From Streptomyces beijiangensis (GTDB lineage: Bacteria; Actinomycetota; Actinomycetes; Streptomycetales; Streptomycetaceae): a stretch of DNA of 46,249 nt. The notes beneath the pieces are model-generated. The model did not search any database and was not told the DNA's origin. It saw only the letters and a program-made list of their open reading frames with translations. Positions 1-7,994 of this stretch are shown here, piece after piece. Made by a program: the position numbers and the translations under genes. The stretch lies in assembly GCF_017315755.1 (NCBI RefSeq), contig NZ_JAFLRJ010000101.1:1-46249 (forward strand), in the 5' to 3' direction. Every line of letters starts with the position of its first letter. Within the stretch, counting starts at the first letter, position 1.

Positions 1-1
1 C

Positions 2-145
2 TTCACCGACGGCACCGTCCCCGCTCTGTGGATCGGCGCCGGTACGGTCGCCCTCGCGGCGCTTGCCGCTCTGCTGATTCCGCGCCGCAGCAAGGCCGCG
101 GCGGAGGCGGCTCCGGCAGACGAGCGCGAACTCGCCGCCGCCTGA
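2..145 (+). CDS. Transporter C-terminus (partial, probably MFS)
   Basis: The reading frame is open from the window edge to a TGA at 143-145, giving the last 47 residues. They contain one hydrophobic segment (IGAGTVALAALAALLIP) followed by a basic and then acidic, Ala-rich cytoplasmic tail ending ELAAA. A last helix followed by such a tail is typical of actinobacterial MFS drug exporters, but no family-specific motif lies in this piece, so the family is inference. A strong stem-loop follows 35 bp downstream. Confidence 0.6.
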   Translation, partial: FTDGTVPALWIGAGTVALAALAALLIPRRSKAAAEAAPADERELAAA

Positions 146-179
146 TCTCCTCCCTGGGGGCTCCGCCCCCAGACCCCCG

Positions 180-229
180 GTCCTCAATCGCCGGACGGGC
201 TGTCAATAGCCCGTCCGGCGATTGAGGAC
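180..229. terminator. Perfect 22-bp stem-loop (bidirectional terminator-like, dispersed-type element)
   Basis: Arms 180-201 and 208-229 are perfect inverted complements around a 6-nt loop (GTCAAT). The left arm core reads CAATCGCCGGACGGGCT. A GC-rich motif, GGGGCTCCGCCCC, lies just upstream at about 157-169. There is no T-tract, as is usual for Streptomyces terminators. It sits between two convergent genes, the transporter end and the SDR end, so it can serve both. Near-identical stem-loops are, to my knowledge, common after genes in Streptomyces genomes. Confidence 0.8.
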
Positions 230-241
230 GGCCCCGGAGGG

Positions 242-964
242 TTACGCGGCGTGGCCCCCGTCCACCCCGATCTCCGCCCCCGTCACATAACCCGCGTCCT
301 CGCTGACCAGGTACGCCACCAGCGAAGCGACCTCGTCCCTGGTGCCGAACCGGCCCAGCGCCGTCCCCGCCCGCTGCGGCTCCGCGTACGGGCCGTCCGC
401 CGGGTTCAGGTCCGTGTCGATCGGGCCCGGGTGGATCAGGTTGACCGTGATGCCCCGGCCGCCCAGCTCCCTCGCCAGGGACTTCGTCAGCCCCGTCAGC
501 GCCGACTTGCTCATCGCGTACAGCGTGCCGCCGGGACCGCCCGCGTACTGCGTGAGCCCCGAACCCGTCGAGATGATCCGCCCGCCGTCCCGCAGCACAC
601 CCGCCGCCGCCCGCGAGCCCAGGAAGACCTCCCGCACATTGACGTCGAGTGTGCGGTCCACGTCCTCCACGGACAGGTCCCCGATCGGGCCGAGCACACC
701 GATGCCGGCGTTGTTGACCAGGATGTCGAGCCCCCCGAACTCCTCCGCGGTCCGCTCCACGGCCCCGGCCGCGTCCATCCGCAGCGCGAGCCCCCGCCGT
801 CCGGTCGACTCGATCTTCTGTACGACCTCCCGGGCCGCCTCCTCGTTCCGTACGTAGGTGATCGCCACATCGGCGCCCTCCTGGGCCAGCCGCAGCGCGA
901 CCGCCGCGCCGATGCCCCGGCTGCCGCCCGTGACCAGTGCCGTCCTGCCGTTCAGTGAAGACAT
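242..964 (-). CDS. SDR family NAD(P)-dependent oxidoreductase
   Basis: A 240-residue classical short-chain dehydrogenase, the normal length. The cofactor glycine motif GGSRGIG is at residues 13-19, NNAG at 84-87, and the catalytic Tyr149 and Lys153 lie in YAMSK, with a Ser before them in ISTGSG. The C-terminus GAEIGVDGGHAA matches 3-oxoacyl-ACP-reductase-like and glucose-dehydrogenase-like SDRs. The start at 964 is chosen because GAGGGG lies a few bases ahead; an in-frame ATG at 985 lacks this. It is divergent from the DMT exporter at 1182, with which it may share control. The substrate cannot be told from sequence. Confidence 0.9.
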   Translation of the reverse strand: MSSLNGRTALVTGGSRGIGAAVALRLAQEGADVAITYVRNEEAAREVVQKIESTGRRGLALRMDAAGAVERTAEEFGGLDILVNNAGIGVLGPIGDLSVEDVDRTLDVNVREVFLGSRAAAGVLRDGGRIISTGSGLTQYAGGPGGTLYAMSKSALTGLTKSLARELGGRGITVNLIHPGPIDTDLNPADGPYAEPQRAGTALGRFGTRDEVASLVAYLVSEDAGYVTGAEIGVDGGHAA

Positions 965-1181
965 GTCGTGCCCCTCAGTTCGCATTGATTCGCAGAAGTG
1001 GTTGCGGGATCAATGAAACCGGCGTGGCCCTCACGGCACCGGCGGGAATCGGACGGCCTCCTCCAGCACGGGAGTCATGCCAACGACCAGTAGTCACAGC
1101 GATCATGGCGCGGGTACGGTGATCGCCCCGTGCGAGCCGACGACGCCTCCACCGATACCTCACCCGCTGGAGTCCGTGCCC

Positions 1182-2099
1182 ATGTCGTCCCTGGCCCTGC
1201 CCGCCGCCACCCCCGCACCCCGCAGGGCCTGGCACACCGACCTGCCCGTGCTCGTGGTGGCCGCCGTCTGGGGCTCCAGCTACCTCGCCGCCAAGGGCAT
1301 CACCACCCAGTCGACCGTGCTCGCCGTCCTGGTGCTGCGCTTCGGCATCGTCCTGCCGGCCCTCGTCGTCGCAGGACGCCGCGGACTGCGCGAGCTGACC
1401 GCGGCGCAGTGGCGCGGCGCCGGGATCCTCGGTGCGATCCTCAGCGGGATCTTCCTGCTCGAGACATACGGAGTCGTGCACACCTCCGCCACCAACGCCG
1501 GGCTCATCATCAGCCTCACCATGATCTTCACGCCCCTCGCGGAGGCGGCGGTCACCAGAACCCCGCCGTCCCGGGCCTTCCTCGGGGCGGCCGGGCTCTC
1601 CGTGCTCGGCGTCGTCCTGCTCACCCAGGGCGGCGGCTTCACCGCCCCCTCCACGGGCGACCTCCTGATGCTGCTCGCCGCGCTCGCCCGTACCGTCCAC
1701 GTCCTGGCGATGTCGCGGATCAAGGCCGTCCAGTCGGCCGACGCGCTCTCGCTGACCACGGTCCAACTGGGCTCGGCGGTGGCGGTGTTCGCGGTGCTCG
1801 CCGCGGTACCCGGAACCGGGGCGGCCCCCTGGACCGCGGCGGCCGCGTTCGATGCGCAGGACTGGGCCGGGCTGCTCTTCCTCTCGGCCTTCTGCACGCT
1901 CTTCGCCTTCTTCGTGCAGATGTGGGCCGTCCGCCGCACCTCGCCCTCCCGGGTCAGCCTGCTGCTCGGCACGGAACCGGTGTGGGCGGCGGCGGTCGGC
2001 ATTACGATCGGCGGTGAGCGTCTGGGCGCCCTGGGGCTGCTGGGCGGCGTACTCGTCCTGGCAGGGACCGCCTGGGGCCGGCGCGCTACCGGACGCTGA
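1182..2099 (+). CDS. EamA/DMT-type membrane exporter
   Basis: A 305-residue, highly hydrophobic protein with about ten membrane helices in two repeats, the standard size for the EamA (drug/metabolite transporter) family. The first helix carries the family-typical VWGSSYLAAK near residue 25, and the second half ends LGGVLVLAGTAWGRR. The start at 1182 has GGAG 9 nt upstream. The longer frame to 1077 would add a Pro/Thr-rich, non-membrane leader and is disfavoured. Family members export amino acids or small metabolites; the cargo here is unknown. It overlaps the convergent small gene at 2086 by 14 bp. Confidence 0.9.
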   Translation: MSSLALPAATPAPRRAWHTDLPVLVVAAVWGSSYLAAKGITTQSTVLAVLVLRFGIVLPALVVAGRRGLRELTAAQWRGAGILGAILSGIFLLETYGVVHTSATNAGLIISLTMIFTPLAEAAVTRTPPSRAFLGAAGLSVLGVVLLTQGGGFTAPSTGDLLMLLAALARTVHVLAMSRIKAVQSADALSLTTVQLGSAVAVFAVLAAVPGTGAAPWTAAAAFDAQDWAGLLFLSAFCTLFAFFVQMWAVRRTSPSRVSLLLGTEPVWAAAVGITIGGERLGALGLLGGVLVLAGTAWGRRATGR

Positions 2100-2292
2100 C
2101 CCGGTCCGAGGCGATCAGTACGGCGAGACCGGTCACGGTGAGGACGATGTCGGAGAAGATCTCGTAGCCGTCCAGGAAACCCAGCCGGGTGACCAGGCCC
2201 GTCAGCGGGAACCAGTCGAACGCTTCATGGAGCAGTCCGCCCACACCCTGGATCAGCAGGAGCACCCCGGCCACTTCGAAGATCTTCTTCAT
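2086..2292 (-). CDS. Small two-helix membrane protein, hypothetical
   Basis: A 68-residue protein starting MKKIFEVAG at 2292, with two predicted membrane helices (residues about 4-22 and 45-62) and a short acidic/aromatic loop containing HEAFDWFPL. The C-terminus is basic (ASDRVSVR). No family is recognised. The frame continues upstream to 2322 with a basic stretch that is probably not translated. It converges on and overlaps the end of the DMT exporter. Coding status rests on clean membrane topology and GC-rich third positions, so confidence is moderate. Confidence 0.65.
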   Translation of the reverse strand: MKKIFEVAGVLLLIQGVGGLLHEAFDWFPLTGLVTRLGFLDGYEIFSDIVLTVTGLAVLIASDRVSVR

Positions 2293-2437
2293 GGGGCAAG
2301 CGTGTCGGCGGCGCGCCCGCACCGGTATCGGCCGTCGGACTGCTCCGGCGGTCCGAAAGTCTGAGCCGGGGAAACTTTGGTCTGTACTCGGGGATCAGTG
2401 GCCGCATTCCCGTCCCCGCCTGCGTAGCTTTGTCGAT

Positions 2438-3649
2438 ATGACGCGTGCGGAATACCCCTGGCTGCTCCCTTCGGCCCTCGCCGATCCGGCGCTGTCGACC
2501 GACCGGGAGCGGCCCCGCCGTACCCCGCGCGACTGGGCCGTCGACATCACGGCCTTCCTGATCGCGGCGGGAATCGGCATCCTGGCGCTCGACTCCCTGT
2601 CCGAGGCCAACAACTCCGACCTCGTCACCTTCGCCGACCAGCTGGCGGGCGCGGTCGCCTGCTGCGCCCTGTGGGTGCGCAGGCGGTGGCCCGTCGGGCT
2701 CGCGGTGGGGCTCGTCGTCCTCAATCTGGTGGCGCCACTGGCCGCGGGCGCGCTGCTCGTGGCGCTGTTCAGCCTGGCCGTGCACCGGCCGTTCAAGCCG
2801 GTCGCGGTCATCGGCGCCGTCGCGGTGGTCAGCGGGGCGGTGAGCACCTGGCTGCGGCCCGACCCCACGACGGGCTGGCTCGCCTCGACGCTGACCGGGG
2901 CGCTGCTGGTGCTGCTGGTGATCGCGTGGGGGATGTTCGTACGCTCCCGGCGCCAGCTCCTCGTCGTACTGCGGGAACGCGCCCTGCGCGCCGAGGCCGA
3001 GGCCGACCTGCGCGCCGAGCAGGCCCAGCGGCTCGCCCGCGAGGCCATCGCCCGCGAGATGCACGACGTCCTTGCACACCGGCTGACGCTGCTGAGCGTG
3101 CATGCCGGCGCCCTCGAATTCCGTCCTGACGCACCGCCCGCCGAGGTCGCCAGAGCAGCAGGTGTCATCCGTGACAGCGCCCACGAGGCGCTCCAGGACC
3201 TCCGCGAGATCATCGGGGTGCTGCGGGCGCCCGGCGAGGGCGACGAACACCGCCCGCAGCCCACCCTGGCCACCCTCGAAGCGCTGGTCGCCGAATCGCG
3301 GCAGGCCGGGATGAAGGTCGCCGTCGAACTGCGCGTCACCGACCCGGAGACGGTCCCCGCGGCCACCGGACGTACCGCGTACCGGATCGCCCAGGAAGGG
3401 CTGACCAACGCCCGCAAACACGCGCCGGGAACGGAGGTCACCGTCACCGTGGAGGGCAGCCCGGGGAACGGTCTCACCATCGAGGTGCACAATCCGGCGC
3501 CCGGCGGCGAGGTGCCCAAGGTCCCCGGATCGGGCCAGGGCCTGATCGGTCTCACCGAACGCGCCACCCTCGCGGGCGGCCGTCTCGACCACGGGACGAC
3601 GGGGGAGGGCGGCTTCCTCGTCGGCGCCTGGCTACCGTGGCCCGCATGA
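2438..3649 (+). CDS. Sensor histidine kinase (NarL/HisKA_3 class)
   Basis: A 403-residue kinase. Several membrane helices (residues about 36-170) precede a coiled linker rich in Arg/Ala/Glu (175-200). The HisKA_3 box IAREMHDVLAHRL carries the phospho-acceptor His209, and an HATPase_c domain follows (about 310-400) with an N-box in GLTNARKHAPG and a G-box in GSGQGLIGLTERA. There is no recognisable extracellular sensor domain, so an intramembrane stimulus is likely. The ATG at 2438 lacks a Shine-Dalgarno sequence but has TAGCTT 7 nt before it, compatible with a leaderless transcript. The ATGA overlap with the regulator at 3646 shows translational coupling of a cognate pair. Confidence 0.92.
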   Translation: MTRAEYPWLLPSALADPALSTDRERPRRTPRDWAVDITAFLIAAGIGILALDSLSEANNSDLVTFADQLAGAVACCALWVRRRWPVGLAVGLVVLNLVAPLAAGALLVALFSLAVHRPFKPVAVIGAVAVVSGAVSTWLRPDPTTGWLASTLTGALLVLLVIAWGMFVRSRRQLLVVLRERALRAEAEADLRAEQAQRLAREAIAREMHDVLAHRLTLLSVHAGALEFRPDAPPAEVARAAGVIRDSAHEALQDLREIIGVLRAPGEGDEHRPQPTLATLEALVAESRQAGMKVAVELRVTDPETVPAATGRTAYRIAQEGLTNARKHAPGTEVTVTVEGSPGNGLTIEVHNPAPGGEVPKVPGSGQGLIGLTERATLAGGRLDHGTTGEGGFLVGAWLPWPA

Positions 3650-4320
3650 CCATCAAGTTGCTCATCGTCGACGACGACCCGCTGGTACGCGCCGGACTCG
3701 CGCTCATGCTCGGCGGCGCCGAGGACATCGACATCGTGGGGGAGGCGGCCGACGGCAGCGAGGTGGCGGACGCGGTCGGCTGCCTCCGCCCCGATGTGGT
3801 CCTCATGGACATCCGGATGCCGGGCGTCGACGGGCTGACGGCCACCGAACGCCTGCGCGCCTGCGCAGGCGCACCCGAGGTCATCGTCCTCACCACCTTC
3901 CACGCCGATGAACAGGTGCTGCGGGCGCTCCGGGCCGGGGCCGCTGGATTCGTACTGAAGGACACCCCGCCGGCCGAGATCGTCGCGGCGGTACGGCGCG
4001 TGGCGGGCGGCGACCCGGTCCTTTCCCCCGCCGTGACACGGCAGTTGATGTCGCACGTGGCGGGCGCCGTCCCCGACGACCGGCAGGGGAAGGCGCGCGG
4101 GCGGCTCTCCCAACTCGCCGAACGGGAGCGGGAGGTGGCCGTCGCGGTCGGGCGCGGACAGTCCAACGCGGAGATCGCGGCCGCCCTGTACCTGAGCCTG
4201 CCGACCGTGAAGACGCACGTCTCGCGCATCCTGTCCCGCCTCGGGCTCAACAACCGTGTCCAGATCGCGCTCCTGGTGCACGACGCGGGAATCCTCGACG
4301 GGGGCGGCGACGTACGCTGA
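3646..4320 (+). CDS. LuxR/NarL-family response regulator
   Basis: A 224-residue two-domain regulator. The receiver domain has the acidic pair near residues 9-11, phospho-acceptor Asp55 in VVLMDIRMPG and the conserved Lys in FVLKD. The C-terminal LuxR helix-turn-helix (about 150-210) reads ESNAEIAAALYLSL-like and ends TVKTHVSRILSRLGL. The start ATG overlaps the kinase stop (ATGA), so the two are co-translated. The P450 begins only 4 bp after the stop, suggesting that it belongs to the same transcript or is a regulator target. Confidence 0.93.
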   Translation: MTIKLLIVDDDPLVRAGLALMLGGAEDIDIVGEAADGSEVADAVGCLRPDVVLMDIRMPGVDGLTATERLRACAGAPEVIVLTTFHADEQVLRALRAGAAGFVLKDTPPAEIVAAVRRVAGGDPVLSPAVTRQLMSHVAGAVPDDRQGKARGRLSQLAEREREVAVAVGRGQSNAEIAAALYLSLPTVKTHVSRILSRLGLNNRVQIALLVHDAGILDGGGDVR

Positions 4321-4324
4321 GCCG

Positions 4325-5509
4325 ATGGCCGACATCGATTTTGCCGCGTGGGGTGACGACTTCGTCGCCGATCCGTATCCGTACTACGCAAAACTGCGCG
4401 CAACAGGGCCCGTTCACCTGGCGATCCACCCCAACGGGAATCGGCTCCGGATGATCGTGGGCCACGAGGAGGCGCGGGCCGCGCTCGCCGACCCGCGGTT
4501 CTCCAAGGACTGGCGCACCCACGGCGACTGGGAGTTCTCCGGCAACCCCGTCAACGCCAACATGCTGGAGTCCGACCCGCCCCACCACACCCGGCTCCGC
4601 AAGCTGGTGGTACGGGAGTTCACCCCGCGCCGCATCGAGGCGCTCGGGCCCCGCGTCCAGCAGATCACCGACGAACTGCTCGACACGATGCTCGACTCCC
4701 CGCACGGTGCCGGTGACCTCATCGACGCGTTCGCCTTCCCGTTGCCCATGACCGTCATCTGTGAACTGCTCGGCGTGCCCGACCTGGACCGCGACATCTT
4801 CCGCAAGTGGTCCAACGAGATCGTCGCCCCGACCGAACCGACCGTCCACAGTGAGGCGATGGGAGCGATGAGCGACTACCTCGCCGAACTCATCGAGGAC
4901 AAGCGCAGTACAGCCCCCGGCGACGACCTCATGAGCGCCCTCATCCGTACACGTCACGAGGACGGCGACCGCCTCTCGCGCGACGAACTCATCGGTATGG
5001 CTTTCCTGTTGCTCGTCGCGGGACATGAGACGACGGTCAATCTGATCGCCAACGGTGTGCGCGCCCTGCTGGACCATCCGGACCAACTGGCCGCCCTGCG
5101 GGCCGACATGAGCCTCCTGGACAACGCCGTGGAGGAGATGCTCCGCTACGACGGCCCGGTCGAGGCCGCCACCTATCGGTTCACCGTCGAACCCGTCGAG
5201 GTCGCGGGCACCGTCATCGAGGCAGGCGAGTCCGTTCTGGTCGTCCTCGCCGCAGCCGACCGCGACCCGGCCCGCTTTCCTGAATCCGACCGCTTCGACA
5301 TCCGCCGCGAGGCGCAGGGCCACCTCGCCTTCGGTCACGGCATCCACTACTGCCTGGGCGCACCGCTCGCCCGGCTGGAGGGCAGGATCGCCGTCCGCGC
5401 CCTCCTGGAGCGCTGCCCCGATCTCGCCCTCGACCCCGACGGCGGCGCCTACGACTGGATCCCCGGCCTGCTCATGCGCGGCGTGCGCCGCCTGCCGGTG
5501 CGCTGGTGA
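4325..5509 (+). CDS. Cytochrome P450 (CYP107-like)
   Basis: A 394-residue soluble bacterial P450. The I-helix oxygen-activation motif is AGHETT (about residue 235), the K-helix E-x-x-R is in EEMLRYDGPV, and the heme loop FGHGIHYCLGAPLA has the thiolate Cys343. It closely resembles the second P450 at 6762. Such enzymes hydroxylate or epoxidise small molecules with ferredoxin partners; no ferredoxin gene is nearby. The start lies 4 bp after the response-regulator stop, with TACGCT 6 nt upstream and no convincing Shine-Dalgarno sequence, so an internal leaderless promoter is possible besides read-through. The substrate is unknown. Confidence 0.95.
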   Translation: MADIDFAAWGDDFVADPYPYYAKLRATGPVHLAIHPNGNRLRMIVGHEEARAALADPRFSKDWRTHGDWEFSGNPVNANMLESDPPHHTRLRKLVVREFTPRRIEALGPRVQQITDELLDTMLDSPHGAGDLIDAFAFPLPMTVICELLGVPDLDRDIFRKWSNEIVAPTEPTVHSEAMGAMSDYLAELIEDKRSTAPGDDLMSALIRTRHEDGDRLSRDELIGMAFLLLVAGHETTVNLIANGVRALLDHPDQLAALRADMSLLDNAVEEMLRYDGPVEAATYRFTVEPVEVAGTVIEAGESVLVVLAAADRDPARFPESDRFDIRREAQGHLAFGHGIHYCLGAPLARLEGRIAVRALLERCPDLALDPDGGAYDWIPGLLMRGVRRLPVRW

Positions 5510-6242
5510 CCGAGCGGCGCCGGTGCTCGCCGCGCAGCACCAGGGCCGGCCATTCGTCCCCGTACGCCCCACAGGCCGAGAGCGACCAGAGCGACCACTT
5601 CTGCGGTACGGAGTAGTACGGGACCAGCACCCTGGCCTTGCGCAGCCGCGAAACCCTCACCGGGATCAGGGCGGGCAGCACATCGGGGGCCTGCCCCGCC
5701 AGGATCGCCCTCCGGCACGACGCGCACCCGGGTCTGCGGTCGGCCGCCGCCTCCCGCGGCCGCACCCGGCGCTTGGCACTCCGCTTCTCCGGGCGGTGCG
5801 GGCGCTCGGCCGCCGCGTGCAGCGGGTTGTAGTAGCAGCGCTCGGCCGGCTTCGGCGGATGCGCCGCCCCGGCGAGGCGCGCGTGGACGGCCGCGAACCG
5901 CTCCAGCGCCCGCTCGGCGAGCACCGCCGCCGCTGCCAGGTCCGGCAGGTCACCCGCCTCGTCGAGGACCTTCCCCGCAGCGCCGAAGGCATCGAGCGCC
6001 CACTGGTAGTCGCGCCGGGCCGCGGAATCCAAGGCGGCGTCCCCGACCGGGAGTTCGGCCTCGCGCAGGACGTCCCCCACCGCGGCGACCCGCTCGGCGG
6101 CGATCCGCTGCAGCCGCTCGTACGCGGCCTCCCACTCGGCGATGACCAGGTGCTGCGCCTCCCTGCTCAGCCCCTTGCGCCGGACCGGGCCCGCACCTCG
6201 GTCCGTACGCAGCTGTCCGACGAACCACCACCGCTTGAACAC
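5472..6242 (-). CDS. Hypothetical protein with Cys pairs (zinc-ribbon-like)
   Basis: A 256-residue protein from a GTG start preceded by a strong GGGAGGTGAGG. The first 110 residues are Ala/Glu/Arg-rich and predicted helical, possibly coiled coil. The middle has CYYNPLH, a very basic stretch, then CASCRR, a spacing that could bind zinc or be a degenerate ribbon. The C-terminal part is rich in Trp, Tyr and Pro (VPYYSVPQKW, LWSLSACG). No family is recognised and no function is proposed. It overlaps the convergent P450 end by 38 bp and is divergent from the thioesterase gene. Confidence 0.7.
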   Translation of the reverse strand: MFKRWWFVGQLRTDRGAGPVRRKGLSREAQHLVIAEWEAAYERLQRIAAERVAAVGDVLREAELPVGDAALDSAARRDYQWALDAFGAAGKVLDEAGDLPDLAAAAVLAERALERFAAVHARLAGAAHPPKPAERCYYNPLHAAAERPHRPEKRSAKRRVRPREAAADRRPGCASCRRAILAGQAPDVLPALIPVRVSRLRKARVLVPYYSVPQKWSLWSLSACGAYGDEWPALVLRGEHRRRSVTSAPAGGARRA

Positions 6243-6331
6243 CTGGCCTCACCTCCCTGCTCAAGAGTAGAAGTGCGCGGGACCGCGGGGGAGTTAGGGT
6301 GGTCCATCCGATCATGCGGGAGGGTTCGTCC

Positions 6332-6751
6332 ATGCCGGAGCTCGATCTCGAAATGGCCTGCAAGGTCCTCGAAAGCCAGCCGTTCAGCCGTCTGCTCCAG
6401 GCGCGGATCACCGCCTTCGGCGACGGGAAGGCCGTCCTGGAGATCGGCATCCGCGAGGAGCTCCACCAGCAGAACGGCTTTCTGCACGGCGGGGTCCTGG
6501 CGTACGCGGCCGACAACGCCCTCACTTTCGCCGCCGGTACGGCCCTCGGCTCCGCCGTCCTGACCAGCGGATTCACCATCCAGTACGTACGGCCCGCGAC
6601 CGGCCGCAGCCTCGTGGCCCGCGCCGAGGTCGTGCACGGCGGGCGCCGTCAGGCAGTCGTCCGCTGCGACCTGTTCACCGTGAAGGAGGACGGCGCCGAG
6701 GCACTGTGCGCCGTCGCGCAAGGCACCGTACTGTCCGCACAGCCGTCTTGA
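6332..6751 (+). CDS. PaaI-family hotdog-fold thioesterase
   Basis: A 139-residue single hotdog domain. The motif LHQQNGFLHGGVLAYAADNAL (about residues 45-65) is the PaaI/YbgC-type signature in which the Gly-Gly helix and a following Asp form the thioesterase active site; FTIQYVRPA and LVARAEVVHGGRR are the usual strands. The family hydrolyses acyl-CoA or aryl-acyl-CoA thioesters in the cytoplasm. The start at 6332 is preferred because GGGAGGG ends 8 nt upstream; in-frame starts at 6299 and 6314 lack it. The second P450 follows after 10 bp, so the two are probably co-transcribed. Confidence 0.88.
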   Translation: MPELDLEMACKVLESQPFSRLLQARITAFGDGKAVLEIGIREELHQQNGFLHGGVLAYAADNALTFAAGTALGSAVLTSGFTIQYVRPATGRSLVARAEVVHGGRRQAVVRCDLFTVKEDGAEALCAVAQGTVLSAQPS

Positions 6752-6761
6752 GAGGACGCCC

Positions 6762-7994
6762 GTGACCGCCGATGCCACAACCGGTCCGACAGCCGGTCCG
6801 ACAGCCGATCCGATAGTCGATCTCGCCGCGCTCGGCGAGGACTTCACCCGCGACCCGTACCCCGTCTACGCGAAACTGCGCGAGGCCGGGCCCGTCCACC
6901 GCATCCGGATGCCCGAGGGCGCCGACGCCTGGCTGGTCGTCGGGTACGAGGCCGGGCGTGCCGTCCTCGCCGACTCGCGGCTCTCCAAGGAGTGGCGCAG
7001 CGCCTCGCCCGCGCTGGGCGTCGCCCAGGTGTCGTCGGGCCGGACCATGCTCAGCTCGGACCCGCCGCTGCACGCCCGCCTGCGCGGGCTCGTCACCCGC
7101 GAGTTCACGCCCCGCCGCATCGACCAACTCGCCCCGCGCATCCAGGAGATGACCGACGGACTGCTCGACGCGATGCTCACAGCCCCCGGCCGCGACGCCG
7201 ATCTCGTCGAGTCCCTCGCCTTTCCGCTCCCGATGGGCGTGATCTGCGAACTGCTCGGCGTCCCCTTCCTCGACCGGGCGCAGTTCCGCGAGCTCTCCAA
7301 TACCGCGATCTCCTCGACCGACCCCGGGGAGCGGGCCGCCGCGGCCAAGGCGATGCCCGCCTATCTCGCCGGTCTGGTCGCCTCCAAGCGCGAACAGTCC
7401 GGCGAGGACCTGATGAGCGCGCTCATCACCGCATCGGACGAGGAGGGCGACCGGCTCTCGTCCGAGGAACTCCTCGGCATGGCCTGGCTGCTGCTGGTCG
7501 CCGGCCACGAGACGACCGTCAATCTCATCTCCAACGGGGTGCTTGCCCTGCTCACCCACCCCGACCAACTGGCGGCCCTGCGCGCCGACTCCGGTCTCAT
7601 GGACCAGGCCGTGGAGGAGATGCTCCGCTACGAGGGTCCGGTGGAGACCCCGACCTACCGCTTCACCACCGAACCGCTCGACATTGGCGGCACCCTCGTC
7701 CCGGGCGGCGGCGAACTGGTCCTGGTCGCGCTCTCCGACGCCAACCGCGATCCGGCGCGTTACGAGGACCCCGACCGCTTCGACATCCGGCGCGACGCAC
7801 GCGGCCATCTCTCCTTCGGCCACGGCATCCACTACTGCCTGGGTGCGCCGCTGGCCCGCCTGGAGGCCCGTATCGCGGTCCGGTCCCTCCTGGAGCGCTG
7901 CCCCGAACTCGCCCTGGAGATAGACCCGGCGGCGATCTCCTGGCGTACGGGCATGCTCATCCGCGGCCCGCACACCCTCCCCGTCAGCTGGTAG
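6762..7994 (+). CDS. Cytochrome P450 (CYP107-like), paralogue of the upstream P450
   Basis: A 410-residue P450 starting at GTG with AGAGGA 7 nt upstream. It has AGHETT in the I-helix, EEMLRYEGPV in the K-helix and the heme loop FGHGIHYCLGAPLA with Cys359. It is collinear with the P450 at 4325 through most of the chain, including the ends of several helices, so the two look like paralogues. The N-terminus has a short repeat (GPTAGPTADP) encoded by a duplicated 12-nt unit. It is coupled to the thioesterase upstream, and its stop overlaps the convergent dehydrogenase gene by 11 bp. Confidence 0.95.
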   Translation: MTADATTGPTAGPTADPIVDLAALGEDFTRDPYPVYAKLREAGPVHRIRMPEGADAWLVVGYEAGRAVLADSRLSKEWRSASPALGVAQVSSGRTMLSSDPPLHARLRGLVTREFTPRRIDQLAPRIQEMTDGLLDAMLTAPGRDADLVESLAFPLPMGVICELLGVPFLDRAQFRELSNTAISSTDPGERAAAAKAMPAYLAGLVASKREQSGEDLMSALITASDEEGDRLSSEELLGMAWLLLVAGHETTVNLISNGVLALLTHPDQLAALRADSGLMDQAVEEMLRYEGPVETPTYRFTTEPLDIGGTLVPGGGELVLVALSDANRDPARYEDPDRFDIRRDARGHLSFGHGIHYCLGAPLARLEARIAVRSLLERCPELALEIDPAAISWRTGMLIRGPHTLPVSW

